Positions 15,562 through 23,161 of a stretch of DNA of 64,000 nucleotides are shown in pieces. How positions within the stretch are numbered: the first letter of the stretch is position 1; every line of letters begins with the position of its first letter. The stretch lies in the NCBI RefSeq assembly GCF_900188335.1, contig NZ_FZOY01000008.1, forward strand, positions 124,001-188,000, given 5' to 3'. This DNA comes from Tropicimonas sediminicola (GTDB lineage: Bacteria > Pseudomonadota > Alphaproteobacteria > Rhodobacterales > Rhodobacteraceae). Both the position numbers and the translations under genes were made by a program. Below the pieces are notes generated by a model. That model was not told where the DNA came from. It worked only from the letters and a program-made list of their open reading frames with translations, and searched no databases.

Positions 15562-15753
15562 ATGTTTGAACTGAGCGGCTTTTTCGGCCTGATCCTGCTC
15601 GTCCTCGATATCTGGGCGATCGTGTCGATCTTCGGATCGCGCGCAGGCACCGGTGCAAAAGTGCTCTGGATCGTCCTCGTGATCGTCCTGCCCCTGGTGG
15701 GCTTCCTGATCTGGCTCTTCGCCGGCCCCCGCGCCGAGGCGAAGAGGATCTGA
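15562..15753 (+). CDS. Small PLDc_N domain membrane protein
   Basis: A 63-residue protein made of two membrane helices joined by a short GSRAGTGAK loop, matching the N-terminal membrane anchor of cardiolipin synthases (PLDc_N) without any catalytic domain. Such stand-alone proteins are common stress-induced membrane proteins of unknown function. GGAG lies 5 bases before the ATG. An EcfG promoter is about 45 bases upstream. Confidence 0.82.
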   Translation: MFELSGFFGLILLVLDIWAIVSIFGSRAGTGAKVLWIVLVIVLPLVGFLIWLFAGPRAEAKRI

Positions 15754-15858
15754 CGCATCACCCCGGCGACCCAGCGCGGCGGCCCGTACAGGTACGCTGC
15801 GCCGGACTTCGCCAACCCTCCCCCCGCTCGCCCGCCCTTTCCCCAACCAACGACAGGT

Positions 15859-17001
15859 ATGACCCGAAACAAGACCCAGCCCGCGCAGCTGACAATGCGC
15901 GCCAAACCCTATGAAAAGGTCGCCGTTCTGGGCGCAGGTAGCTGGGGGACGGCATTGGCCGCCCTCGCCCGCCGCGCCGGATGCCGCGTCGCCCTCTGGG
16001 GCCGGGACGCGGAGGCGCTCGCCCCCATCGCCACCCGGCAACGCAACCTGCGGCACCTGCCCGACGTGCCGCTGCCGGCCGGGATCGAACCCACCACCGA
16101 CATCGCCGAGGCCCTAGACGGTGCGAGCGCGGTTCTGCTGGTCGTGCCGTCGCGTGCCGTGCGCGGGGTCTGTGCCGCCGCGGCGCCGCATATCGGGGCG
16201 GACGTGCCGGTCGCACTCTGCGCCAAGGGGGTCGAGCCCGAGAGCGGGCTGATGATGACCCAGGTGGCGGAAGAGGAGCTGGGCCCCCGCCCCTACGGCG
16301 TGCTCTCCGGCCCGACCTTTGCCCGCGAGGCCGCGCTTGGCCATCCGACGGCCGCGACGGTGGCCTTTCCCTTCACCCATGTCGACCGGCTGAACCCCGC
16401 CGCCTCCCCCGCGGCGCGGCTGGCCGTCTCGGTCTCGACCGAGAGCTTCCGCGCCTATATCTCCGACGACCCGGTTGGCGTGGAGATCGGCGGCGCGGTG
16501 AAGAACGTGATCGCCATTGCCTGCGGGATGATGACCGGCGCGGGCTTTGCCGAGAACACCCGCGCGGCGCTGATCACCCGCGGGCTTGACGAGATGAAGG
16601 CGCTGGCCGAGGCGCTCGGCGGCCGCCGCGAGACGGTGACGGGCCTGGCCGGGATCGGCGACCTGTCGCTGAGCTGTTCCTCTCCGACCTCGCGGAACAT
16701 GTCGCTCGGGATGCAGCTCGGCCAGGGCCTTGCACGGAACGCGTGTTTCGACGGCCGCCCGGTGGTCGTCGAGGGCGAGGGCAACGCGCTTTCCGTCACC
16801 GACCTGGCGCATCGCGTGCGGGTGCCGATGCCGATCTGCGAGACCGTGCGGGCGATCCTGCACGAGGGCGCCGACCTCGGCACCGCCTTTGCCCGGCTCT
16901 GGGCCTCGCCGATCGAGGGCGAGCCGCGGAGCCTCGCGATCCTGCTCGATCACCCGGCCGATGCCGACGCCGTTACCGGCCTCGCCCGCCGCATCGCCTG
17001 A
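15859..17001 (+). CDS. gpsA: Glycerol-3-phosphate dehydrogenase [NAD(P)+]
   Basis: Reduces dihydroxyacetone phosphate to sn-glycerol-3-phosphate. The dinucleotide-binding motif VLGAGSWGTALA is near residues 24-35; the catalytic lysine is in IGGAVKNVIAIA and the second domain carries LAGIGDLSLSC. At 380 residues it is longer than usual (330-340), partly from an uncertain N-terminus (a second ATG is at 15895) and partly from a C-terminal extension. Two downstream genes form glucosylglycerol-phosphate and dephosphorylate it, so this copy probably supplies G3P for osmolyte synthesis; whether another gpsA serves phospholipids cannot be seen here. Confidence 0.88.
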   Translation: MTRNKTQPAQLTMRAKPYEKVAVLGAGSWGTALAALARRAGCRVALWGRDAEALAPIATRQRNLRHLPDVPLPAGIEPTTDIAEALDGASAVLLVVPSRAVRGVCAAAAPHIGADVPVALCAKGVEPESGLMMTQVAEEELGPRPYGVLSGPTFAREAALGHPTAATVAFPFTHVDRLNPAASPAARLAVSVSTESFRAYISDDPVGVEIGGAVKNVIAIACGMMTGAGFAENTRAALITRGLDEMKALAEALGGRRETVTGLAGIGDLSLSCSSPTSRNMSLGMQLGQGLARNACFDGRPVVVEGEGNALSVTDLAHRVRVPMPICETVRAILHEGADLGTAFARLWASPIEGEPRSLAILLDHPADADAVTGLARRIA

Positions 17002-17053
17002 TCCCACCCATTCCGAGGCGCAATTGCGCCCCAAGCAGACTTTGAAAGCTGAG

Positions 17054-17863
17054 ATGACCCATACCGCTGATTTCACCACGCCGGCCGAGACCGCCGGCTT
17101 CGTCTTTCCCAACCCCTATCCCGCGCCGCTCTCCGGCCGCCGCTTCGTGCTGGCGACCGACCTGGACGGCACGTTCCTCGGTGGCACGCCGGGGGATCGC
17201 CGGACGCTCTATCGCTGGATCGAGGACAACCGCGCCACCGTCGGGCTGATCTTCGTCACCGGTCGCGACCCTGCGTTCATCCGCGATCTCTGCGGCTCGG
17301 GCGATGTGCCCTGGCCCGATTACGTGATCGGCGATGTCGGCACCACGATCGCCGAGGTCACGCCGGAGGGAGAGATCTCTCCGATCCCGGTGCTCGAGGC
17401 CGAGATCACCCGCGCCTGGAACGGCAGCGGCGCCCGCGTGCGCGAGCTGCTGGCCGACGAGCCGGGCCTGACCCTGCAGCCGACCGAGTTCCGCCACCGG
17501 GTCAGCTATGACATGGACCCGGCGCGTGTCCGGCCGAGCGCCCATGCGCTGGTGAAACGGCTCGGGCTGGAGGTGCTGACCTCCGACGACCGCTTCTTCG
17601 ACGTGCTGCCCGCCGGGGTCTCCAAGGGTCCTTCGCTCAAGCGGCTGATCGCCCATCTCGGGCTGGTCGAGAGCCGCGTGCTCGCCGCCGGCGACACGCT
17701 CAACGACGCCTCGATGCTGGCGCTCGGGATTCCCGCGGTCGCCGTGGGCGGCTCCGAACGCCGCCTGCTCGACCAGGTGGGGCATTTGGACCATGTCCAC
17801 GTCGCCCAAGGCGTCGGCGCGGCCGGCATCGACGAGGCGATCCGGGTGCTCGACCTGCACTGA
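17054..17863 (+). CDS. HAD-family phosphatase, probable glucosylglycerol-3-phosphatase
   Basis: A 269-residue HAD hydrolase of the Cof/sucrose-phosphatase type: motif I is ATDLDGTFLG (about 34-43), motif II FVTGRD (about 71-76), the lysine of motif III in GVSKGPSLKRL and motif IV GDTLNDASML. Lying between gpsA and ggpS, it is the likely phosphatase that releases glucosylglycerol from its phosphate, as in Pseudomonas and Stenotrophomonas, where a HAD domain does this job. Assignment rests on context. The ribosome site is weak (CTGAG). Confidence 0.8.
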   Translation: MTHTADFTTPAETAGFVFPNPYPAPLSGRRFVLATDLDGTFLGGTPGDRRTLYRWIEDNRATVGLIFVTGRDPAFIRDLCGSGDVPWPDYVIGDVGTTIAEVTPEGEISPIPVLEAEITRAWNGSGARVRELLADEPGLTLQPTEFRHRVSYDMDPARVRPSAHALVKRLGLEVLTSDDRFFDVLPAGVSKGPSLKRLIAHLGLVESRVLAAGDTLNDASMLALGIPAVAVGGSERRLLDQVGHLDHVHVAQGVGAAGIDEAIRVLDLH

Positions 17864-17911
17864 GCCCCGCCCCACGCCCCAATTCATCCCTTCATTTCAG
17901 GAACCTGCCAC

Positions 17912-19456
17912 ATGACACCCAAGACCATCGACACAGCCGACAACAGCCAGACCTCCGACCTCGTGATCGTCTACCACCGCCAGCCCTACGAGGAGGTCGA
18001 GGAGGAGGATGGCTCTATCCGGCTGCGCGAGAACACGAGCCCGAACGGCATCGTGCCCACCTTGCGCAGCTTCTTCGCCGATGCCGACCACGGCGCCTGG
18101 ATCGCCTGGAAGGCCGCCGAGGACACCGCGAACCCCGAGTTCGAGCGCCAGATCGAGATCGAGGACGCCTTCGGCCGCTATACCGTCTCGCGCCTGCCGC
18201 TGACGCCCGAACAGGTGCGCGGCTTCTACCACGTCACCTCCAAGGAGGCGTTCTGGCCGATCCTCCACAGCTTCCGCGAGCGCTACAATTACGACCCGGT
18301 GGACTGGCCGAACTTCCGGCAGGTGAACTGGGCCTTCGCCGAGGCCGCCGCCGCGCAGGCCGCGCCGGGCGCCGTGGTCTGGGTGCACGATTACAACCTG
18401 TGGCTGGTGCCGGGATACCTGCGCAAGCTGCGCCCGGACGTGAAGATCTCCTTCTTCCACCACACGCCCTTCCCCGCCGCCGATCTGTTCAACGTGCTGC
18501 CCTGGCGGCGCGAGATCGTCGAGAGCCTGCTGGCCTGCGACGTGGTCGGGTTCCACATCCCGCGCTACGCGGTGAACTTCGTGCAGGTCGCCCGCAGCCT
18601 CTTCGACGTCGAGACGACGGGCCGCGTCACGGTGGAGGAATCGCTCATCAACGAGGGCACCGCACTGACCGAGCGCAGCATGGCGACGGGCCTGCTGCAC
18701 GACGGGCACAAGATCACGGTGGCCGCGACGCCGGTGGGCGTGGACGTGAGCTATATAGACACCTGCGCCCGCAGCATCGAAACCCGCAACCGCATGGCCA
18801 GCATCCGCGAGGAGCTGGGCGAGGCGCAGCTGATCCTCTCGGTCGGCCGCACGGACTACACCAAGGGCGGCGCGCAGCAGCTGGAAAGCTACGAACGGCT
18901 TCTGGAGAGCCGCCCGGACCTGCGCGGCAAGGTGCGCCTGATGCATGTTTCGGTTTCCGCCAACCGCAACATGGAGGCCTATGCCGAGATCCAGAGCGAG
19001 ATCGAGCAGGTCGCCGGACGGATCAACGGCCGCTTCGGCAGCTTCGAGTGGCAGCCGGTGGCGCTGATCTCGCGCGCCGTGCCCTTCGCGGAGCTGATCG
19101 CCTATTACCGGGCGGCGGACGTCGCCTGGATCACCCCGATCGCCGATGGCATGAACCTCGTCTGCAAGGAATTCGTCGCCTCCCGCGTCGAGGGGGACGG
19201 CGTGCTGGTGCTGTCGGAATTCGCCGGCGCGGCGGTGGAGCTCGATGCGGCGATCACCACCAACCCGCTGTCGCACCGCGCCATGGACATGGCCATCGCC
19301 CACGCACTGGAGATGGGACCGGAGGAACGCGCCGAGCGCATGAAGCGGCTGCGCGCGCGGGTCGAGGCCTACGACATCCGCACTTGGGGCGAGGCGCAGC
19401 GCGCCCTGCTGGACTGGACCAACAAGGGCAAGCGGGTCCCGGCCACGGCGGCCTGA
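17912..19456 (+). CDS. ggpS: Glucosylglycerol-phosphate synthase
   Basis: A 514-residue GT20 glycosyltransferase that joins glucose from ADP-glucose to glycerol-3-phosphate, making the compatible solute precursor glucosylglycerol-phosphate. It carries blocks characteristic of GgpS rather than trehalose-phosphate synthase: SKEAFWPILHSF (about 111-122), WVHDYNLWL, FFHHTPFP, LPWR and ESLLACDVVGFHIPRY; nucleotide-sugar contacts follow in SVGRTDYTKG and the C-terminal DGMNLVCKEF and LSEFAGAAVELD. Third gene of the set gpsA-phosphatase-ggpS. It would accumulate an osmolyte in salt or heat stress, fitting the EcfG promoter upstream of the cluster. Confidence 0.92.
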   Translation: MTPKTIDTADNSQTSDLVIVYHRQPYEEVEEEDGSIRLRENTSPNGIVPTLRSFFADADHGAWIAWKAAEDTANPEFERQIEIEDAFGRYTVSRLPLTPEQVRGFYHVTSKEAFWPILHSFRERYNYDPVDWPNFRQVNWAFAEAAAAQAAPGAVVWVHDYNLWLVPGYLRKLRPDVKISFFHHTPFPAADLFNVLPWRREIVESLLACDVVGFHIPRYAVNFVQVARSLFDVETTGRVTVEESLINEGTALTERSMATGLLHDGHKITVAATPVGVDVSYIDTCARSIETRNRMASIREELGEAQLILSVGRTDYTKGGAQQLESYERLLESRPDLRGKVRLMHVSVSANRNMEAYAEIQSEIEQVAGRINGRFGSFEWQPVALISRAVPFAELIAYYRAADVAWITPIADGMNLVCKEFVASRVEGDGVLVLSEFAGAAVELDAAITTNPLSHRAMDMAIAHALEMGPEERAERMKRLRARVEAYDIRTWGEAQRALLDWTNKGKRVPATAA

Positions 19457-19458
19457 CC

Positions 19459-19549
19459 CGCCCGTTGGAGGGCCGCGCCGCCGCGAGGCGGCGCCCGGCC
19501 CAACGGGAGGAGGCGCATCTTCGATGCGTCGACGACGGGCGGGAGCCCC
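19459..19549. repeat. Dispersed palindromic intergenic repeat, copy A
   Basis: Nested hairpins: CCCGTTG...CAACGGG outside a GGCCG...CGGCC type stem (19459-19507), then CGCATC-TTC-GATGCG (19514-19528) and a GGCGGGAGCCCC end (about 19538-19549). The part from CCAACGGG onwards recurs inverted at 63446-63500. Lies between convergent ggpS and the MscS gene; probably a REP-like element that also terminates transcription. Confidence 0.65.
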
Positions 19550-19610
19550 GCTCTCCTGCGGGCTGCCCGCCATACCATTAACGAGTGCGGGGGCGGCCCT
19601 GGCGCCGCCC

Positions 19611-20990
19611 CTATTCCGCGCTCCGTCCCTCGCTGAGCAGATCCGTGCCGGCGTCGGGCGCCTTGCGCTCGCGGTCCACCGCCTCCTCGGTCGCCTGGTC
19701 CGGGATCTCCGGCGTGGCGGCCTGCGGCAGGTCGGCATCCGGCACGGGCCGATTGGCCGGTACCGACGGAGGCACGGCAAGCTCCTCCGGCGCATTCTCG
19801 ATCCGCAGCCGATAGATCGGCTCCGGCAGGCCGAAGCCTGCGCCTTCCAGCGCGGTCTTGGTGGCCCGGATCGCCTCGCCGCGGGCCTTCTGGAAATCGC
19901 TGCTCTGCTGATCGACCCAGCCCGCGAAGGTCAGGACGACATTCGAGTCCCCGACATCCGAGATCCAGGCCGAGACCGGCGGGTCGCGCAGCACGAAGGC
20001 CAGGCCTTCGAGCGCCGCGACCGAGGTGGAGAGCGCGGCGGCGAGATCCGCATCGGCATCGACACCGAGATCGAAGGTGAAGCGGCGGTTGGAATCGCGG
20101 GTGTAGTTCACGATCCGGCCCTTGTAGACGGTCGCATTGGGGATCCGGATGTGGTTGCCGTCCGGCGAGATCAGGATGGTCGCCCGCGAGGTCAACCGCG
20201 CCACGCTGCCCAGATCGCCGTCGATCTCGACGAAATCGTTGGGGCGAAACGGCTGGCGCAGGCTGAGCAGGATCGAGGCGATGAAATTCTCCACCGTGTC
20301 GCGCACCGCGAACCCCACGGCCAGGCCGACCACGCCGGCCGCGCCCAGCACCGCGCCGATCAGGGCGGTTGCGTTAAGGATGTCGAGGGCGATCACCAGC
20401 CCCAGCAAGAGGAACGCGATCCGCGCGACAGCGCGGTAGATGTCGGCGATGAAGCTGTTCGGCGCGAGCCTGCGCCAGAGCGACAACCGGCTGGCCAGCA
20501 TCCAGCCGAGCCCGGAAATCACGGCAAAGACGCCGAGCGACACGAGAAAGATCGGCGCGTTGACGAGAATCCGCTCGCCGCGTCCCATCACGCGGTCGAG
20601 CGCCGGTGCAAGGCGCTCGTTCAGGTCGGCGTTCTGCTGCAGCTCGTTCTCGATCGCCACCACGCCCTGCACGCGGCCGATGATGCCGGAGAGTTCCTCT
20701 TCCGCGGCGCTGTCCATGACGATGCCTTCGAGCGTGACAACACCGGAGGCGACGGAAACCTGTACGCGCTCGAACGCCTCGAGCTCGGCCAGCACCTGCT
20801 GGATCCTGTTCCGTATCTCTGCATCGGAGATGGCGTTCTCGCCCACCTCGATCGCGCCCTCGGGCGCTGTCGGGGCCGTGGTCTGGGCGGCGGCGGCGCC
20901 TGCGATCAGCGTCAGGACCACGGCCAAAAGAAAGGCCGGCAGGCGGGGCTGTCCCGCCTGCCGGCCCGGCGTTCCGATTGTGGCGCGCAT
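19611..20990 (-). CDS. MscS-family mechanosensitive channel with N-terminal BON domain
   Basis: A 459-residue protein: signal sequence (about 1-35), a periplasmic BON domain (about 50-115, with VSVASGVVTLEGIV), three membrane segments (about 140-225), the pore helix (GAAGVVGLAVGFAVRDTVEN) and the MscS beta domain (FVEIDGDLGSVARLTSRAT), then a Pro/Glu-rich tail. It should open under membrane tension and release solutes on hypo-osmotic shock, complementing the neighbouring osmolyte operon. The start overlaps the preceding stop (TGATG), so it depends on coupling; no own ribosome site is evident. Confidence 0.9.
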   Translation of the reverse strand: MRATIGTPGRQAGQPRLPAFLLAVVLTLIAGAAAAQTTAPTAPEGAIEVGENAISDAEIRNRIQQVLAELEAFERVQVSVASGVVTLEGIVMDSAAEEELSGIIGRVQGVVAIENELQQNADLNERLAPALDRVMGRGERILVNAPIFLVSLGVFAVISGLGWMLASRLSLWRRLAPNSFIADIYRAVARIAFLLLGLVIALDILNATALIGAVLGAAGVVGLAVGFAVRDTVENFIASILLSLRQPFRPNDFVEIDGDLGSVARLTSRATILISPDGNHIRIPNATVYKGRIVNYTRDSNRRFTFDLGVDADADLAAALSTSVAALEGLAFVLRDPPVSAWISDVGDSNVVLTFAGWVDQQSSDFQKARGEAIRATKTALEGAGFGLPEPIYRLRIENAPEELAVPPSVPANRPVPDADLPQAATPEIPDQATEEAVDRERKAPDAGTDLLSEGRSAE

Positions 20991-21301
20991 CAGGAGCGGC
21001 CGCGCACGCTCAACCCGATCAGCAGGCCGACGCCGAGCGCGCCGGCGAGGGCAAGGCCCGGGTTCTCGCGAACGAAGCGCGCGCCTTCCTCCGTGGCCTG
21101 CTGGGCGGTCTCGCCCAGTTGCTGGGCCGTGCCGCCGAGCTGGTCGCGCATCTCGGCGCCGCGCTCCCGGAGCGCCTCGGAATGTTCGGCCAGCCGTTCG
21201 CGGACCTGGTCCGCGACGCCGGGGTCGCTCGCGGCGCCGGTCCGGGGCTTGGTGGTGTCGTTGGGGTCGATGCTTCCGTTGGGGTGATAGGTGCTGGTCA
21301 T
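20990..21301 (-). CDS. Small DUF883/ElaB-like membrane-anchored protein
   Basis: A 103-residue protein: a hydrophilic N-terminus, an amphipathic coiled-coil part (VRERLAEHSEALRERGAEMR, about 31-50) and a single C-terminal membrane helix after RENPGLALAGALGVG with a basic end. This is the pattern of YqjD/ElaB proteins, which tether ribosomes to the inner membrane in stationary E. coli; that activity is not shown here. Fourth gene of the envelope operon, coupled to the MscS gene. Confidence 0.75.
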   Translation of the reverse strand: MTSTYHPNGSIDPNDTTKPRTGAASDPGVADQVRERLAEHSEALRERGAEMRDQLGGTAQQLGETAQQATEEGARFVRENPGLALAGALGVGLLIGLSVRGRS

Positions 21302-21363
21302 GGATCGTCTCCTTGAATGGGGATGGTCGGGTCTCCGCGCGTCGAAGACCCGGTGGGTCGGCG

Positions 21364-22143
21364 TCAGGACGGGATCGCGACCGGGCCGCGGTGCGGCACG
21401 TCGCGCACCTGCCCCCGGACATCGCGCCCGACGGCCTGCAACGCCTCGAGTTCCCGGCTCAGCGCGGCGTGGGCGGCGCGCATCGCCTCGTCCCGGTGAC
21501 GGCCGAGCAGCGCGTCCTCCTGGCGGGTGCCGGGCAGGAAGGCGGCGAGCAGGACACCGACACCGAAAGCGGCGGCGCCCGCGACGACAGGCTGCTGTTC
21601 GATCAGCGCCTCGGACTTGCGGGTGATGCGGCGGGCGCGTCGCTCGACGGCCTCCTGCGCCCGGATCGCGGCGACCCTTGCGTCGATCACCCGCTGGCGC
21701 GCGGCCGGAGGCAGACGGTCGAGCCCGGACCCGAGGGCCGCCCGCATCCGTTCGGCGCGTGGCACCTCGTCGGAGCGGCCGGTCATCTCGGCCCGCATCT
21801 CGCGGTCCGCAGCGGCAACGCGGGCGTCGAATCCGGCCATCGCCTCGGCCGGGGGAACCGCCTGCGCCGGATCTTCGGCGGCGGCGGCGTCGGAACGGCG
21901 GGAGGCGTTGCCGAGGAGCAGCGCCAACCCTGCACCGAGCATGGCGAAAGCCGCCGGGTTCTCGCGCGTCGCGTCCCAGAGCTGGCCGCCAATGTCGCGG
22001 CGGTAGCGGTCGAGCGTCTGCCGCGCCTCGGCCCTCAACCGTTCCGGCGCGAGGGTGTCGCTCAGCTGGTCGAGCGTGTCGGCCAGGGCGGCCCGGTCAC
22101 GGGCCACACGCTGTTCGATGTCGGTCATGGATCCGTCAGGCAT
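21364..22143 (-). CDS. DUF3618 family membrane-anchored protein
   Basis: A 259-residue protein. The DUF3618 segment (DIEQRVARDRAALADTLDQL, about 7-26) is followed by helices and a membrane segment after RENPAAFAMLGAGLALLLG (about 60-80); a second hydrophobic stretch (VVAGAAAFGVGVLLAAF) lies near 200-216 with Arg-rich linkers. Function unknown. GGAGG lies 6 bases before the ATG; the start overlaps the holin-like gene by 8 bases. An internal ATG at 22128 is possible. Confidence 0.75.
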   Translation of the reverse strand: MPDGSMTDIEQRVARDRAALADTLDQLSDTLAPERLRAEARQTLDRYRRDIGGQLWDATRENPAAFAMLGAGLALLLGNASRRSDAAAAEDPAQAVPPAEAMAGFDARVAAADREMRAEMTGRSDEVPRAERMRAALGSGLDRLPPAARQRVIDARVAAIRAQEAVERRARRITRKSEALIEQQPVVAGAAAFGVGVLLAAFLPGTRQEDALLGRHRDEAMRAAHAALSRELEALQAVGRDVRGQVRDVPHRGPVAIPS

Positions 22144-22534
22144 GGGTCGCCTCCTTGATGGTTTCGATATCCGCCCGGATGTTGCGGGCGGTGCGCTCCG
22201 GTGCGAGGGCCTCCGCGCTGAGGCGGGACTTGCCGTAGAGCGCGAGGACTATGGCGAGCAGCAGCGCGCCGCCCCCCACGATCACCGCGGCCCAGCCGGC
22301 CTCGATACCGCTTGCCGCGATCCAGGCCACCAGCGCCGCCGCAAGCACGTCCAGCGCGGTCAGGGCAACGATGGCGGCCACGCCGATCAGGGCGAGGCCG
22401 GTGCCGGCCCGGGTCGCGCTGCGACGGGCCTCGGCCTTGGCCAGCTCGATCTCGTCCTGCAGCAGGGTGCTGAAGTGCCGGAAGGCCGACACCAGCAGGT
22501 TCGGGGTCTCCTTGAGTTCAGCAGGGCGCGCCAT
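22136..22534 (-). CDS. Phage-holin-like (DUF1469/holin superfamily III) membrane protein
   Basis: A 132-residue protein with an amphipathic N-terminus (STLLQDEIELAKAEARRSAT) and two membrane helices (about 46-70 and 78-100). Despite the family name these are chromosomal envelope-stress proteins, often next to DUF3618 and DUF883 genes exactly as here; no phage genes are nearby. Second gene of the five-gene operon. Confidence 0.8.
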   Translation of the reverse strand: MARPAELKETPNLLVSAFRHFSTLLQDEIELAKAEARRSATRAGTGLALIGVAAIVALTALDVLAAALVAWIAASGIEAGWAAVIVGGGALLLAIVLALYGKSRLSAEALAPERTARNIRADIETIKEATHA

Positions 22535-22537
22535 GAC

Positions 22538-23047
22538 TTAAACCGCCCCGCGCGAGGTCGGATCGGCGCTCACGTGATTGCCGCCAACGATGGTCGGCGC
22601 GCTGTTCGGCGGAACCGTGTCGCGCGCCCAGGGGTCATCGCTCGGGTGCGCATAGCGCGGTTCGGGATCGCGCGCCTTGAGGAAGCGGGTGGCGGCGAAG
22701 CCGGCCAGCGTCGCACCGGCGACGAAGAGCAGCGGATTGCGCCGCGCGGCATCGCTCAGGCTGTGGGCAAGGCGGTCGATGTCGGTGTTGCGCACCTGGT
22801 TCGCCAGGTCGTCGATCCGGGCCGCGACCTGTTCGATTGCCTGGGCCTGCATCGAATTCGGGTCGAACTCGGCGGCGGCTGCATCGGCTGCGCTGGCGTG
22901 GCGATGCATCTGATTGGCCACGCTGTCGAAGGCGGCTTCGGCTTCGCCCTTGATGCGGGCCTCGACCTTTTCGCGGGTGTCCTCGGCGACAGTCTGGGCG
23001 TGATGCTTCACTTGTTCGGTAACGGTTCTCTCGGTGACGTCGGCCAT
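22538..23047 (-). CDS. Nutrient-deprivation-induced-type protein, first gene of the envelope stress operon
   Basis: A 169-residue protein with a long amphipathic helical region (about 1-95), one membrane segment near 105-122 (RRNPLLFVAGATLAGFAATR) and a Pro/Asp-rich tail. It resembles proteins annotated as nutrient-deprivation-induced in rhizobia; the biochemical role is unknown. GGAGG lies 5 bases before the ATG at 23047. An EcfG promoter about 40 bases upstream probably drives this gene and the four that follow, down to the MscS channel. Confidence 0.75.
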   Translation of the reverse strand: MADVTERTVTEQVKHHAQTVAEDTREKVEARIKGEAEAAFDSVANQMHRHASAADAAAAEFDPNSMQAQAIEQVAARIDDLANQVRNTDIDRLAHSLSDAARRNPLLFVAGATLAGFAATRFLKARDPEPRYAHPSDDPWARDTVPPNSAPTIVGGNHVSADPTSRGAV

Positions 23048-23084
23048 CTCAGCCTCCTTTCGCGATGTGTTTCCTTGAGCAGCC

Positions 23085-23110
23085 AACGCCGCGTCTCACC
23101 GATATGTTCC
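23085..23110 (-). promoter_or_regulatory. EcfG-type promoter of the envelope stress operon
   Basis: Minus strand GGAAC (23110-23106), 17 bases, CGTT (23088-23085). Its -35 abuts the -35 of the divergent YihY promoter; together they form an 11-base near-palindrome at 23106-23116. Confidence 0.78.
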
Positions 23111-23111
23111 C

Positions 23112-23137
23112 GGAACCTTGTCGCGCCGCATCGCGTT
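23112..23137 (+). promoter_or_regulatory. EcfG-type promoter of the YihY gene
   Basis: GGAAC (23112-23116), 17 bases, CGTT (23134-23137). The start near 23145 leaves a leader of about 17 bases that just includes the GAGGAG ribosome site. Confidence 0.78.
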
Positions 23138-23161
23138 AATGCCCCAAAGAGGAGCATGATC

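Noticed and set aside
17020-17040. Short palindrome around GGCGCAATTGCGCC between gpsA and the phosphatase gene
   Set aside because: Too short and without a T-run; the downstream gene is probably on the same transcript.
22136-22534. Phage holin as sign of a prophage
   Set aside because: The family name is historical. No other phage gene, attachment site or integrase is near, and the operon partners are stress membrane proteins.
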